Part shown: in pieces, positions 6,250 through 14,352 of the stretch | How the letters are laid out: every line of letters begins with the position of its first letter | Position numbering within the stretch: the stretch's first letter is position 1 | Source of the DNA: Methanosarcina sp. | Lineage (GTDB): Archaea; Halobacteriota; Methanosarcinia; Methanosarcinales; Methanosarcinaceae | DNA length: 22,810 nucleotides | Assembly (NCBI GenBank): GCA_024280975.1 | Contig: JAMXLQ010000289.1 | Location: forward strand, 1 to 22,810 | Direction of reading: 5' to 3' | Position numbers and translations under genes: made by a program | Notes under the pieces: model-generated | What the model was told of the DNA's origin: nothing | Seen by the model: the letters and a program-made list of their open reading frames with translations, nothing else | Databases searched by the model: none

Positions 6250-7437
6250 ATGAAAGAAATAGAAGGTGGAATCTGTGCCGTAAGGGGTGTATCTGCAAAC
6301 GGGGTTAAAACTGGAAAAATGGGATTGACTGTCATCCTTGCGGAGGGTCCCGCAGCAGGCGTCTTTACAAGGAATAAGGTAACTGCAGCTCCTGTTATCC
6401 TGAGTAAAGGAATAATCGAAACCCAGCACCGTCTTTCGGCCGTAATTGCAAATAGCGGCAATGCTAACGCTTTTACCGGTGATGACGGCTTTCTGGACGC
6501 TATGGAAATGGCATCTATGCTTGCCCAAAAACTTAATCTTAAACCTGAAACAGTTGCAGTTGCCTCAACAGGAGTAATTGGCAGAAGGCTTGATGTCTCT
6601 TTGATCAGCGAACGCCTTCCTGAGGTCCTTCAAGGGTTGGGTAGTTCTCCTGAGTGCAGCCGGGAAGCTGCAAAAGCAATCATGACTACGGATAGGGCTC
6701 TAAAAGAAGTAGCTATTGAGATGGATTGCGGGATCAGAATAGGTGCCATCGCCAAAGGCTCAGGGATGATCGAGCCCAATATGGGAACTATGCTCTGTTT
6801 TGCATATACCGATGCAAAAGTGCCTGCTGACGTCCTGGATGCTGCTCTGAGAATAGCAGTGGATAAAAGTTTCAATATGGTTGTGGTGGACGGGGACACA
6901 AGTACAAACGATATGGTACTCCTTACCTCAACCTGCAAGTCTGGAATCAAGCCCTGTATGGATTGCCTAGATGATTTTGAGGACGGATTGATTTACGTAT
7001 TCACAGAGCTTGCAAAGAAAATGGCAAAGGATGGAGAAGGAGCTACAAAACTCATCGAAGCCAAGGTAGTGGGCGCAAAAACACACCAAGACGCTAAACT
7101 TGCTGCAAAAGCTATTGTACGTTCCCCTCTGGTTAAATCCGCAATTTTCGGAAAAGATCCTAACTGGGGAAGGGTTGTAGCCGCTGCAGGATATTCTGGT
7201 GCGGAACTTGAGCAGGAAAGACTTTCTCTCTCATTTTCAGGAGGAGGAGATGAGGTTAAACTTGTAAACTCCGGTGAAATTTCCAGTTCTTCGGATCTCG
7301 AGCTTTTGAAAAAGATTATGGCAAATGAAGAAATTGTCGTTACTCTTGACCTTAATCTTGGAAATGAACAGGCAACAGCTTGGGGTTGCGACCTGACTTA
7401 TGACTATGTAAGGATCAACGCTGAATATACAACTTAA
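6250..7437 (+). CDS. argJ: glutamate N-acetyltransferase (ArgJ)
   Basis: ArgJ transfers the acetyl group of N-acetylornithine to glutamate, recycling it in the cyclic arginine pathway. Some family members also make N-acetylglutamate from acetyl-CoA; which type this is cannot be decided here. From the ATG at 6250 it is 395 residues, with AAGGAGAG upstream. A longer frame from 6187 would overlap the CBS gene and start with an unrelated hydrophobic stretch. The family precursor self-cleaves before a conserved Thr in the KGSGMIxPNM(A/G)TML motif; here it is KGSGMIEPNMGTML, so cleavage is expected before Thr180, after Gly rather than the commoner Ala. FGKDPNWGRVVAAAGYSG and the C-terminal NAEYTT are typical of the beta chain. 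Confidence 0.96.
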   Translation: MKEIEGGICAVRGVSANGVKTGKMGLTVILAEGPAAGVFTRNKVTAAPVILSKGIIETQHRLSAVIANSGNANAFTGDDGFLDAMEMASMLAQKLNLKPETVAVASTGVIGRRLDVSLISERLPEVLQGLGSSPECSREAAKAIMTTDRALKEVAIEMDCGIRIGAIAKGSGMIEPNMGTMLCFAYTDAKVPADVLDAALRIAVDKSFNMVVVDGDTSTNDMVLLTSTCKSGIKPCMDCLDDFEDGLIYVFTELAKKMAKDGEGATKLIEAKVVGAKTHQDAKLAAKAIVRSPLVKSAIFGKDPNWGRVVAAAGYSGAELEQERLSLSFSGGGDEVKLVNSGEISSSSDLELLKKIMANEEIVVTLDLNLGNEQATAWGCDLTYDYVRINAEYTT

Positions 7438-7567
7438 TTCAACGTTAAATTTGAACGGAAATAGAGGAGACATAGATAAGATCACCTCGAGAAAAGAAAA
7501 TCTGGGTTTCCCCTAATTCCTGAAAATTATTTTTGATTCATATCTGTATTTCCAGGGGGTTTACTAA

Positions 7568-9043
7568 GTGGATATACAAGAATGGGAACAGCGCCACACC
7601 GACGCTTTTTATAATGTCAAAGGGGCCCTTCCTTACCTGGAAGGTATGTTTGTAGCTTACAACAGTAATATCGACGCTATCAAGCACCTTACAGACAAAG
7701 ACCTGTCTAAGCTTATAGGGCTTTTTAACGAGGCTGAGATTCAGGCGAGGGTTGAAACATATCCGAGGGAGATAAAAGAACCTCTGGATTTCGCGGCTCG
7801 CCTGCTAATTTCTATGCGAGAGGGAAAAGCCGCCGAAATCCCTACCTATACTTCAGATATTCATGAATGGCTCAAAGAAAACCTCGGCTTTGACTATGCG
7901 CGTATGGGAGGGCAGGCAGGGATAATTTCTAATCTTCTGGCCTCTCTTGGGCTAAATAAAGTGGTGGCGTATATTCCCTGGCTTTCTAAAGAACAGGCAG
8001 AGTATTTTGTGGCTTCTGACAATCTTCTGCACCCTAAGGTCGAAGGTGAAAAAGTCGTGCTTAAACCCCCCAAGAAAGCCTTTAAACCCGGAGCCGAATC
8101 AAAAGTCAACTGGATCTTTGAGTATTCAAGAGACCTGGAAATAACCTGCGGTGGAAGCAAGTTCCGGGTGCCGAGAGATAACCGACTTATAATATCTTCC
8201 CGCCCGAAATGGCTCCGCCTTGACATGGACAGGGAAATCTATGAGCACCTGGACTCACTTCTTCCAATTGACGGGGCAATACTTTCAGGTTACCAGATGA
8301 TAAAAGAGCAGTACGAGGACGGATCTACGTACAGGGACTACGTCTGCCACTCTGTGAAAGCTATCGAGAAACTTAAATCTTTAAACCCTGAGCTCCGCAT
8401 TCATGTAGAACTTACATCCATACAGAACCGGGTTATAAGAAAGGCTATCCTGACAGAAATTATTGCCAAACATGTCCATTCCCTGGGCCTTGACACCGTG
8501 GAAGTGGCAAATGCCCTGAACGTTCTGGGACATGAAGAACTTTCTTATTCCGTGATAAAAAAAGAAGAAAACGGGATAACCTCACTTTATCATGGAGCTG
8601 TTCAACTTTTGAAGGACCTGTCGCTTGAAAGAGTCCATGTACATTCTCTTGGTTTTTACATCTGTATCCTCGCAAAAGGTCACCCTCTTACACTTAAAGA
8701 ACACAGGGACGCTCTGCTCTTTTCCTCAACCCTGGCCGGTGCCAAAGCCCTTAACGGAAAAATTGAGAACCTTGAAGAGGCAGAAGCAGGGCTGGAAGTC
8801 CCTATTTCAAGTAAAGGCCTTGAAGATCTGGAAAACTTCAAGCTTTACTGCGTAGGGAAAAAACTCTGTACTCCTGAGGAATTCGAATATGGATATCTTT
8901 ATGGAGCTGATCATGATGCGGTCTTAATCCCTTCCAAGGTGGTAAATCAACCCAAAGCAACAGTAGGGATAGGCGATGCGATTTCGGCAGGAGCTTTTGC
9001 AGCCATGCTTGCAAGAATGAAGCAGAGCCAGTCGAGGGAATAA
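7568..9043 (+). CDS. pfkC: ADP-dependent phosphofructokinase/glucokinase
   Basis: This 491-residue kinase uses ADP instead of ATP to phosphorylate fructose 6-phosphate or glucose in the modified Embden-Meyerhof pathway of Thermococcales and methanogens. Sugar-site motif NSNID is at 32-36, RMGGQAGIISN at 112-122, and HVELTS at about 279-284. The catalytic-base motif GIGD is at 467-470 (Asp470). The metal-associated NXXE position reads DTVE (309-312), an Asn-to-Asp change relative to the stated family consensus. The start is GTG, supported by AGGGGG at 8 nt. A paralogue follows 54 nt downstream. The family is certain; whether PFK, GK or both is not decided by the sequence. Confidence 0.93.
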   Translation: MDIQEWEQRHTDAFYNVKGALPYLEGMFVAYNSNIDAIKHLTDKDLSKLIGLFNEAEIQARVETYPREIKEPLDFAARLLISMREGKAAEIPTYTSDIHEWLKENLGFDYARMGGQAGIISNLLASLGLNKVVAYIPWLSKEQAEYFVASDNLLHPKVEGEKVVLKPPKKAFKPGAESKVNWIFEYSRDLEITCGGSKFRVPRDNRLIISSRPKWLRLDMDREIYEHLDSLLPIDGAILSGYQMIKEQYEDGSTYRDYVCHSVKAIEKLKSLNPELRIHVELTSIQNRVIRKAILTEIIAKHVHSLGLDTVEVANALNVLGHEELSYSVIKKEENGITSLYHGAVQLLKDLSLERVHVHSLGFYICILAKGHPLTLKEHRDALLFSSTLAGAKALNGKIENLEEAEAGLEVPISSKGLEDLENFKLYCVGKKLCTPEEFEYGYLYGADHDAVLIPSKVVNQPKATVGIGDAISAGAFAAMLARMKQSQSRE

Positions 9044-9097
9044 ATTCTTTTTCATTTAATCCGAAATCTCCCGTCAATGGACACAGGAACTGATTAG

Positions 9098-10534
9098 ATG
9101 AATATACTTTGCGGATATAATGTCAATATAGATTCAGTATACCGGGTCAACGGGCCCGAAATTTCAGAATTGCTGGAAACTTTCGAAGCGGCTGAAATTC
9201 TTTACAAAATTGAGAATCCCCCCGGGAAAATCTTTTCGGAATCAGATTTTGTGGCAGGGCTTGCCTATTGTATGAAAAACGGGTGTGGAGCCGAATGGCT
9301 TGTTTTCGAACAGTCCGTGTTTGAGTTTCTTAAAAGTCGCTATTTTGGGAAATCCCTTGTAAGAATGGGAGGAAACGCCGGAATAATGGCAAATGCTCTC
9401 TCTCAGCTAGGCGCTTCCAGAGTAATTCCGAATGTTGCAGTACCCTCAAAAACTCAGTTATCTCTTTTCTCGAAAAAAGCAATCTACTTTCCAGATACTT
9501 TCACGTCATTAGAGAAAAACGCTGAGACCCCACCTGAAGAAAATACGGGTGCTGCTTTCAGCAGCCAGGAACCCATACATTTCGTATTTGATTTTTCTGA
9601 AGGGGAGACATTTTCTCTTTATGGGACAGAGATAAGAGTTCCGAGGGAAAATCGCTTTATTGCGACCTGCGATCATTTAAATCTCAGGCTTTTTGTCAAT
9701 CCTGCGTTTGAGCAGTATGCCCTTCAACATGCCTGTGAGATTGACGGAGTACTTATATCGGGTTTTCATCTCCTGCTTGAAAATTATCCCAATGGCCGAA
9801 CTTATAAGACGATTCTTGATGATACTTTCAACCAGCTAAGGAGCTGGAAAGCCAGAAACGATAAGCTTCAGATTCATCTCGAATTCGGGCATTTTGCAAG
9901 TAAAGAAATCGCAAACTCAGTCTTTTTAAAGTTTGCAAAGTTTTCCGATAGCCTTGGGATGAATGAAGATGAGCTTGCAATGCTTTATAATTTACACGGC
10001 GTTCCCGGAGAAGAACTTTTACAGATGCAGTCTGGAGCCGTAGCCGATGCAGCTTTCAGGCTGGCAACAAGGCACGGACTTAAGAAGCTTCTTATTCACA
10101 CAAGGGAATTCGTGCTTGCCGTTTTTAAAACCGATTTTAAATTTAATTCTGAATCGAATCCTGAACTAGAGTCTAAACGAGAACCTGAACTCGAAGCAGA
10201 ATTGCAGAGAGCTACTGGAGAAAAGCTCGAAGCTCTGGAATTCGGAGTCAGGTGTGCAGGTGCATATGCAGCCTCAGGCAGGCTTGAAGGGCGAAAATTC
10301 GTGGAGGAAGAAGCTTTGAGACTTCAGGAAAGCACGTTTGGAAGAAAGCAGATTAAAGCTTTCCTTAGAGCTTTTAATGGAAAAACTTTGAGACAAGGTG
10401 CTTATGCTCTCAGAGGAGATTATATTATATGCATGCTCCCTACATTGCTTTCCAGATCTCCTGTAACCACAGTCGGGCTGGGAGACACGTTAACCGCAGG
10501 GACTTTCCTCAGGAGGCTTGAGCTGGATGTATAG
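9098..10534 (+). CDS. second ADP-dependent sugar kinase (PFK/GK family paralogue)
   Basis: This 478-residue paralogue of the preceding gene is clearly diverged from it. It keeps the sugar-site NVNID (8-12), RMGGNAGIMAN (89-99), the canonical NXXE as NEDE (289-292) and the catalytic GLGD (460-463, Asp463), so it should be an active ADP-dependent kinase. The N-terminal extension of its neighbour is absent: the protein starts directly at the first strand (MNILCGYNVNID). It has a charged Glu-rich insert at about 345-372 (EPELESKREPELEAELQ). AGGAAC precedes the ATG. It overlaps ogg by 8 nt, indicating translational coupling. Its substrate is unknown and may differ from that of the first copy. Confidence 0.85.
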   Translation: MNILCGYNVNIDSVYRVNGPEISELLETFEAAEILYKIENPPGKIFSESDFVAGLAYCMKNGCGAEWLVFEQSVFEFLKSRYFGKSLVRMGGNAGIMANALSQLGASRVIPNVAVPSKTQLSLFSKKAIYFPDTFTSLEKNAETPPEENTGAAFSSQEPIHFVFDFSEGETFSLYGTEIRVPRENRFIATCDHLNLRLFVNPAFEQYALQHACEIDGVLISGFHLLLENYPNGRTYKTILDDTFNQLRSWKARNDKLQIHLEFGHFASKEIANSVFLKFAKFSDSLGMNEDELAMLYNLHGVPGEELLQMQSGAVADAAFRLATRHGLKKLLIHTREFVLAVFKTDFKFNSESNPELESKREPELEAELQRATGEKLEALEFGVRCAGAYAASGRLEGRKFVEEEALRLQESTFGRKQIKAFLRAFNGKTLRQGAYALRGDYIICMLPTLLSRSPVTTVGLGDTLTAGTFLRRLELDV

Positions 10535-11369
10535 GCTTAAACCTGAACTTTTTGACCTTAATTATACGCTTGACTGCGGACAGGTCTTTCGCTGGGAACG
10601 GGATGGAGACTGGTGGACAGGTGTTGTCGGAGATCAGGTTATCCGGCTTTCACAGGACAATGGACAGATAGTTGTTAATTCAAAACTTCAGCCGAAGTTT
10701 TTTTCTCGTTATTTCCGCCTCGATGATGACCTGCCTTTAATCTACGAAAGCATAAACCGAGATCTGCTGATTGACAGGGCTATCCGCAAATACAGAGGCT
10801 TGCGACTGATTCGACAGGATCCCTGGGAATGCCTGATCTCTTATATGCTCGCGACAGCCTCAAGTATTCCTACAATCCAGAAACGAATATGTCTGCTCAG
10901 CCAGTTTTTCGGGCAAGAGCTTGAATCAGGTTATTTCAGCTTTCCTGACCCTCAAACCCTTGCAAATGCCAATCCCTCCACGCTTGATAAGTGCAAGCTG
11001 GGCTTCAGGACTCAGAACATAAAAGCTGCAGCTGAAGAAGTGGCTTCTGGAGAACTGGACCTTGATGTTCTTTTCCGCCTGGAGTACAGATATGCACGGG
11101 AACGCCTTATGAGGCTCCGGGGCATAGGGGAAAAGGTTGCCGACTGTGTGCTTCTTTTCGCTTTCGAGAAAATGGAAGCCTTCCCCGTAGATACCCATAT
11201 CAGGCAGATCATCCAGCATTATCATATCGACGACAGTTACTTTGAAACCTGCACAAACATAAGCTGTATGGGAGACTGGGGGCGGGAATACTTCGGACAC
11301 TATTGCGGGTATGCCCAGGAGTATTTGTATTATCAGAAAAGGGTTGAAGGGTTTGTAAATCTTTATTAA
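10527..11369 (+). CDS. ogg: 8-oxoguanine DNA glycosylase / AP lyase (OGG1 type)
   Basis: This base-excision repair enzyme removes 8-oxoguanine and nicks the abasic site. From the ATG at 10527 it has 280 residues. The OGG_N domain occupies about 1-95 (LDCGQVFRWERDGDWWTGVV is diagnostic), followed by the HhH-GPD fold. The hairpin LRGIGEKVADCV contains the Schiff-base Lys203, and FPVDTH the catalytic Asp222, matching Lys249/Asp268 of human OGG1. A TTG at 10518 is one nt from AGGAGG (10511-10516) and too close; the ATG sits 10 nt away and is preferred. It overlaps the upstream kinase gene (ATGTATAG), so it is co-translated with it. C-terminal CGYAQEYLYYQKR is typical of the archaeal branch. Confidence 0.94.
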   Translation: MYRLKPELFDLNYTLDCGQVFRWERDGDWWTGVVGDQVIRLSQDNGQIVVNSKLQPKFFSRYFRLDDDLPLIYESINRDLLIDRAIRKYRGLRLIRQDPWECLISYMLATASSIPTIQKRICLLSQFFGQELESGYFSFPDPQTLANANPSTLDKCKLGFRTQNIKAAAEEVASGELDLDVLFRLEYRYARERLMRLRGIGEKVADCVLLFAFEKMEAFPVDTHIRQIIQHYHIDDSYFETCTNISCMGDWGREYFGHYCGYAQEYLYYQKRVEGFVNLY

Positions 11370-11661
11370 ATTGGATTGTAATTTTTTACACTGTAATTTC
11401 CTATACCAGAGGTAAGATTAAAAAGAAAGTTTCTTTACTAGATTAAATGTTATTTAACACAGATGACAATAATATCATAACAGAAAAACTTCTTTGAACG
11501 ATATACTCACTCTTTTGAAATTAACCTTGAAGATAATTTTCTTTACTATGGGCATTAGGCTGGCTTGAGGTCGATGAATTCTAAAGGCCTGGTATGGAAC
11601 ACAAACGAAATGATTCAAAAAACAACGTTCATATAAATGTGACATTTTAAGTAATCATGTT
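11370..11661. other. intergenic region, no gene seen
   Basis: This stretch marks the change from ordinary composition to the more AT-rich block that follows. No ribosome binding site paired with a frame above ~20 codons, no tRNA-like TTCGAAT element and no strong hairpin with a T-tract was found on either strand. Confidence 0.4.
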
Positions 11662-11859
11662 ATGATACAGGGGCTCAGAAAGAAAATTTCTTATATTCAA
11701 CGAGCTACAAAGAGGCGGCTTTCATTTATTGTAGTTGGTTTAATTTTATCTTGTCTGATCTACATTATAATTTTTAATGGTAGAATTATAGAACCACAAA
11801 ATGTATTATCTGTATTAAGCACAATATACAATAACTCTTTTACTGACGCAATATTGTGA
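11662..11859 (+). CDS. N-terminal part of an unrecognised membrane-anchored protein
   Basis: This 65-codon frame encodes a basic N-terminus (RKKISYIQRATKRR) and one hydrophobic segment at about residues 20-40 (LSFIVVGLILSCLIYIIIF), as in a single-pass membrane protein with an inside-positive start. It has no clear ribosome binding site. It ends at a TGA (11857-11859). The next frame is already open from 11819, so a one-base shift in the 11819-11859 overlap, for example at TTTT near 11838, would join it to the following reading frame. I take it as the 5' part of one larger gene reaching 13776, broken here by a frameshift or a sequencing error. I do not recognise the family. Confidence 0.45.
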   Translation: MIQGLRKKISYIQRATKRRLSFIVVGLILSCLIYIIIFNGRIIEPQNVLSVLSTIYNNSFTDAIL

Positions 11860-11902
11860 CATCGGAGAATTATGCACTCGTCCAGTAGAGAAATCAGACT
11901 CA

Positions 11903-12433
11903 TTGTACATCAATTCTCTCTTGAAATGGCTGTCAAAAACCTTGATCCCATTATGCAATGCTCTTAGTATTCCTCACATTGAAAAGAAGACTACAGAACC
12001 TAATTTCTTATATACTACGTTTTTATCGGAGTATTATATAAAACAGGCTTTTAAATCGATCTCAGAAGTAGAAGAAGACGAATTTCAAAGTTTATCAATA
12101 GGTTTAGTGAATTATGTTAATGAAATTGGGTTAGAAATTTTCAGGAATCGTTATGAATTAAGATTAGATGATAACAAAATCAAAGTTCTAAAAAGTTTGG
12201 AAAGTTCAGTAACTGAATTATCGTATTTTTTACGTGATATCGGAGTCATTGCAATCAAAGCGAACTCAAAACGAGCAGTAGAGATAGTTATTTTAGCTCT
12301 TGATAATATTGCGAAAGCGTCAGTTGATCACAATCTCATACACAGCATATTCCACATAGTGGAAAACCTAAATATTATTGGTGAAGAATCCACAAAAAAG
12401 GAATGGAGTTTGAGTCTTCAACTAAACAAGTAG
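11903..12433 (+). CDS. middle part of an unrecognised helical protein
   Basis: This frame is open from 11819; the first start-like codon is a TTG at 11903 (176 residues) without a ribosome binding site, so it is more likely the continuation of the frame at 11662. The product is helical and charged, with stretches such as SISEVEEDEFQSLSIGLVNY and IHSIFHIVENLNII and no catalytic motif I can name. It overlaps the next frame by 31 nt. The in-phase A AAA AAG at 12394-12400 would send ribosomes by -1 into that frame. AT-rich codon use sets it apart from the arg, pfk and ogg genes. No family was recognised. Confidence 0.5.
   Translation: MYINSLLKWLSKTLIPLCNALSIPHIEKKTTEPNFLYTTFLSEYYIKQAFKSISEVEEDEFQSLSIGLVNYVNEIGLEIFRNRYELRLDDNKIKVLKSLESSVTELSYFLRDIGVIAIKANSKRAVEIVILALDNIAKASVDHNLIHSIFHIVENLNIIGEESTKKEWSLSLQLNK
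12380..12400 (+). promoter_or_regulatory. candidate -1 frameshift site: GGTGA + A AAA AAG
   Basis: In the upstream frame the codons read ACA AAA AAG, so A AAA AAG (12394-12400) is exactly in phase as an X XXY YYZ heptamer, the same heptamer used in E. coli dnaX. A -1 slip continues as GGA ATG GAG, which is the frame of 12403-13776. GGTGA (12380-12384) matches the anti-Shine-Dalgarno complement and lies 9 nt before the heptamer, similar to the stimulatory spacing in dnaX. Downstream only a weak TTGA/TCAA stem is visible. Homopolymer error or gene decay would look the same. Confidence 0.35.
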
Positions 12434-13776
12434 TGGAATGTTTAGAAAAATTAGCATCAAGAATAAATGCTCATTCAAAAGAACTCACAAACGAGACACA
12501 AAAACAGGTTATTGAATATCATGAGTATGTTAAAGAAAACTATGACTATGAAAATACAAAGTATGCATTTGAAGAATTAAGTGATGGCGTAGAGCTTATA
12601 ATCAGAGCATATATTTCGTCTCACGTGTATACAATTGGCAGGGAGTCTATCAGAAATAACCTCTTAGATGCGACACAACAATGCCTTAAATCGCTGGAAA
12701 CTATTGAAATAATTCTTCGAGACGATACTGAATCAAGACATATTGGTGAAGACATAAGATGCCTTGGACTAGAAGCTGTAAAAAAAGAGCAAACTTATCC
12801 ATTAATGAAAAACATAATCAACTCTATATACTTAATAGGGCTGCGCCAATTTGGCTATATGTTTGATTGGGACAGAGATAGAGATAGCTGGGATATGGAT
12901 CGAAATAAATATCGGAAATTTTTAGAGAAAGAGTACCGTGATTATTCAGCAAGAGGCTTAAAAATTAGCGATTCTGAATTTGTAAATAATGTGAAATTTG
13001 AGGATTTGGCAGACTTCAGTTCTACAGTGTACTTGGATGGCATGATTTACGGAGAAAAGACATTAGTAATCGGCGATGAAGAAAGAAAAGACATAAAATG
13101 CCTCTATCTTAAAGATATAGAAGACGTGTTTTTTGAGGATAACACATTAAAATTATTTAAAATTGAGGTTTATACAAACTCTGAAAAAGCGTATTACGAA
13201 GTACCAAAGTTATTGAAAGAACTCACTAACCCTATTCTAGAGTACGCACTAAACTCACCGTCCAATGAAACGATAAAACCCTTTACTATGATAATCCAAT
13301 GTTTTGAAAACTTTGGAATACTGTCTATTCATTTCCGAGACGAGTTTTCATTAAATAAAATATTTATAAGCTCTCTCGTTACAATTGGGAACTCGTTTGA
13401 TGATATAAAGTACTCAAAATATGACAAAGAAGGTAAAGCTTGGGAGGATTTATATTGGGTAACAGAAGTTGTCTCAGACTCTATTTATAAATTAGCAATT
13501 GAATCTCTGAAATACAACCTTGCAGATATTAAAGTGCTCCATCGACAGATGAAGTGTCTAATCGATATACAAAGAAAATACCACAGTATATTTCATGTGG
13601 AGGATAAATTCAAGAGAATAATAAAGATGATAAAGGAGTCTGAGCTTGAGGAATCCAAATGCAATGAAATCATAAAGTTGATCGAAGATGCAATTCAAAA
13701 ATTCAAAAATGAGAAAGTGACGTCAAATGAGGAACAGTTGGATCTACATCAAAAAGAAGAGCAATCAAACACATGA
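12403..13776 (+). CDS. C-terminal part of an unrecognised large protein
   Basis: This 457-residue frame begins at an ATG at 12403 with no ribosome binding site at usual spacing; the frame is open from 12385, just upstream of the slippery run. The first half is helical, with an IRCLGLEAVKKEQ...NIINSIYLIGLRQFGY stretch resembling EIVILALDNIAKASVDHNLIH in the preceding frame, suggesting repeated helical units. The middle has a strand-rich part (YLDGMIYGEKTLVIGDEE) and the end is a charged, probably coiled segment. No catalytic motif, signal peptide or membrane segment is seen. I read it as the C-terminal two thirds of one ~700-residue cytoplasmic-facing, membrane-anchored protein. The function is unknown. 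Confidence 0.6.
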   Translation: MEFESSTKQVVECLEKLASRINAHSKELTNETQKQVIEYHEYVKENYDYENTKYAFEELSDGVELIIRAYISSHVYTIGRESIRNNLLDATQQCLKSLETIEIILRDDTESRHIGEDIRCLGLEAVKKEQTYPLMKNIINSIYLIGLRQFGYMFDWDRDRDSWDMDRNKYRKFLEKEYRDYSARGLKISDSEFVNNVKFEDLADFSSTVYLDGMIYGEKTLVIGDEERKDIKCLYLKDIEDVFFEDNTLKLFKIEVYTNSEKAYYEVPKLLKELTNPILEYALNSPSNETIKPFTMIIQCFENFGILSIHFRDEFSLNKIFISSLVTIGNSFDDIKYSKYDKEGKAWEDLYWVTEVVSDSIYKLAIESLKYNLADIKVLHRQMKCLIDIQRKYHSIFHVEDKFKRIIKMIKESELEESKCNEIIKLIEDAIQKFKNEKVTSNEEQLDLHQKEEQSNT

Positions 13777-14121
13777 CAGAAGAATTCTCCGAACAGATCT
13801 GCGTTAACAACCTACCAGAATAAGTCAAAATAGATGAATTGTAACGAGAAGTCCTTTTGATTGATTTAACGGCTTGAAAAGAGAAGTGGATTAACTAATC
13901 CTTTAGGGATTGTTTGCTCAACTGAAAGCATTGGATATAGGAAGCATTGTTACAGCGAATACCTAATATTTACACCGGATCGAGTGAAGTTCTGTATCAT
14001 AAATAGGTTATTCATCAGTCCAGTCCAAAAATATCCATTATAAAAGCTTTTGCGGAAAGGTTATGATTTATTTAATCAACGGGCTAATTCAATCCACCTT
14101 TTATCCCCATTAAATATTCTT
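13777..14121. other. intergenic region, no gene seen
   Basis: No credible coding frame was found. A short AATCC/GGATT stem (13897-13911) lies about 120 nt past the end of the unknown gene. The last ~40 nt (from GCTAATTCAAT at 14083) loosely resemble the sequence just beyond the intact cca (GCTAATATTCAAT at 18014), so the duplicated block may extend a little past the cca stop. Confidence 0.35.
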
Positions 14122-14330
14122 TTACATCCATTTCCTCAAAAAACCCTGAATCAGGATCTTTTAACCTACAAATCCAGGTATTCTCTATAATCTCAACCCC
14201 TTCATTCACGCTCTGAAGCATCTGTTTCCCAAGAGAGCAGTTCATAAGCCGGTCTTCGAGAAGCCCTTTTACTGTTGTTTACTAGTGCCAGATTTCAAAA
14301 ACTTTCCGTTTTCAATATAGCCTTCTAAAC
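14122..14330 (-). pseudogene. degenerate copy of the 3' end of cca
   Basis: This segment is a diverged duplicate of the last ~210 bp of the cca gene at 18053. By eye, 94 of 112 bases match over the best part (from the 14161 line to CCCTTTT near 14270). Translated in minus strand, it reads KGLLEDRLMNCSLGKQ then QSVNEG, EIIEN and ICRLK, against KGLLEDRLMSCSLGKQ, QSVNEG, EIIEN and ICRLK in Cca. It is broken by in-frame TAG TAA where Cca has Lys-Tyr, by a 4-base deletion after ENGK, and by small deletions before the stop. Homology fades at about 14330, 22 bp before the flippase stop codon. Many differences are at third codon positions, so the copy was once a functional, perhaps foreign, cca. Confidence 0.85.
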
Positions 14331-14352
14331 TTCAAAATACCTCTCATCCCCT

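Noticed and set aside
5759..6461. Long minus-strand frames antisense to the CBS gene and argJ.
   Set aside because: The plus-strand frames encode clear CBS and ArgJ proteins; the antisense frames are shadows.
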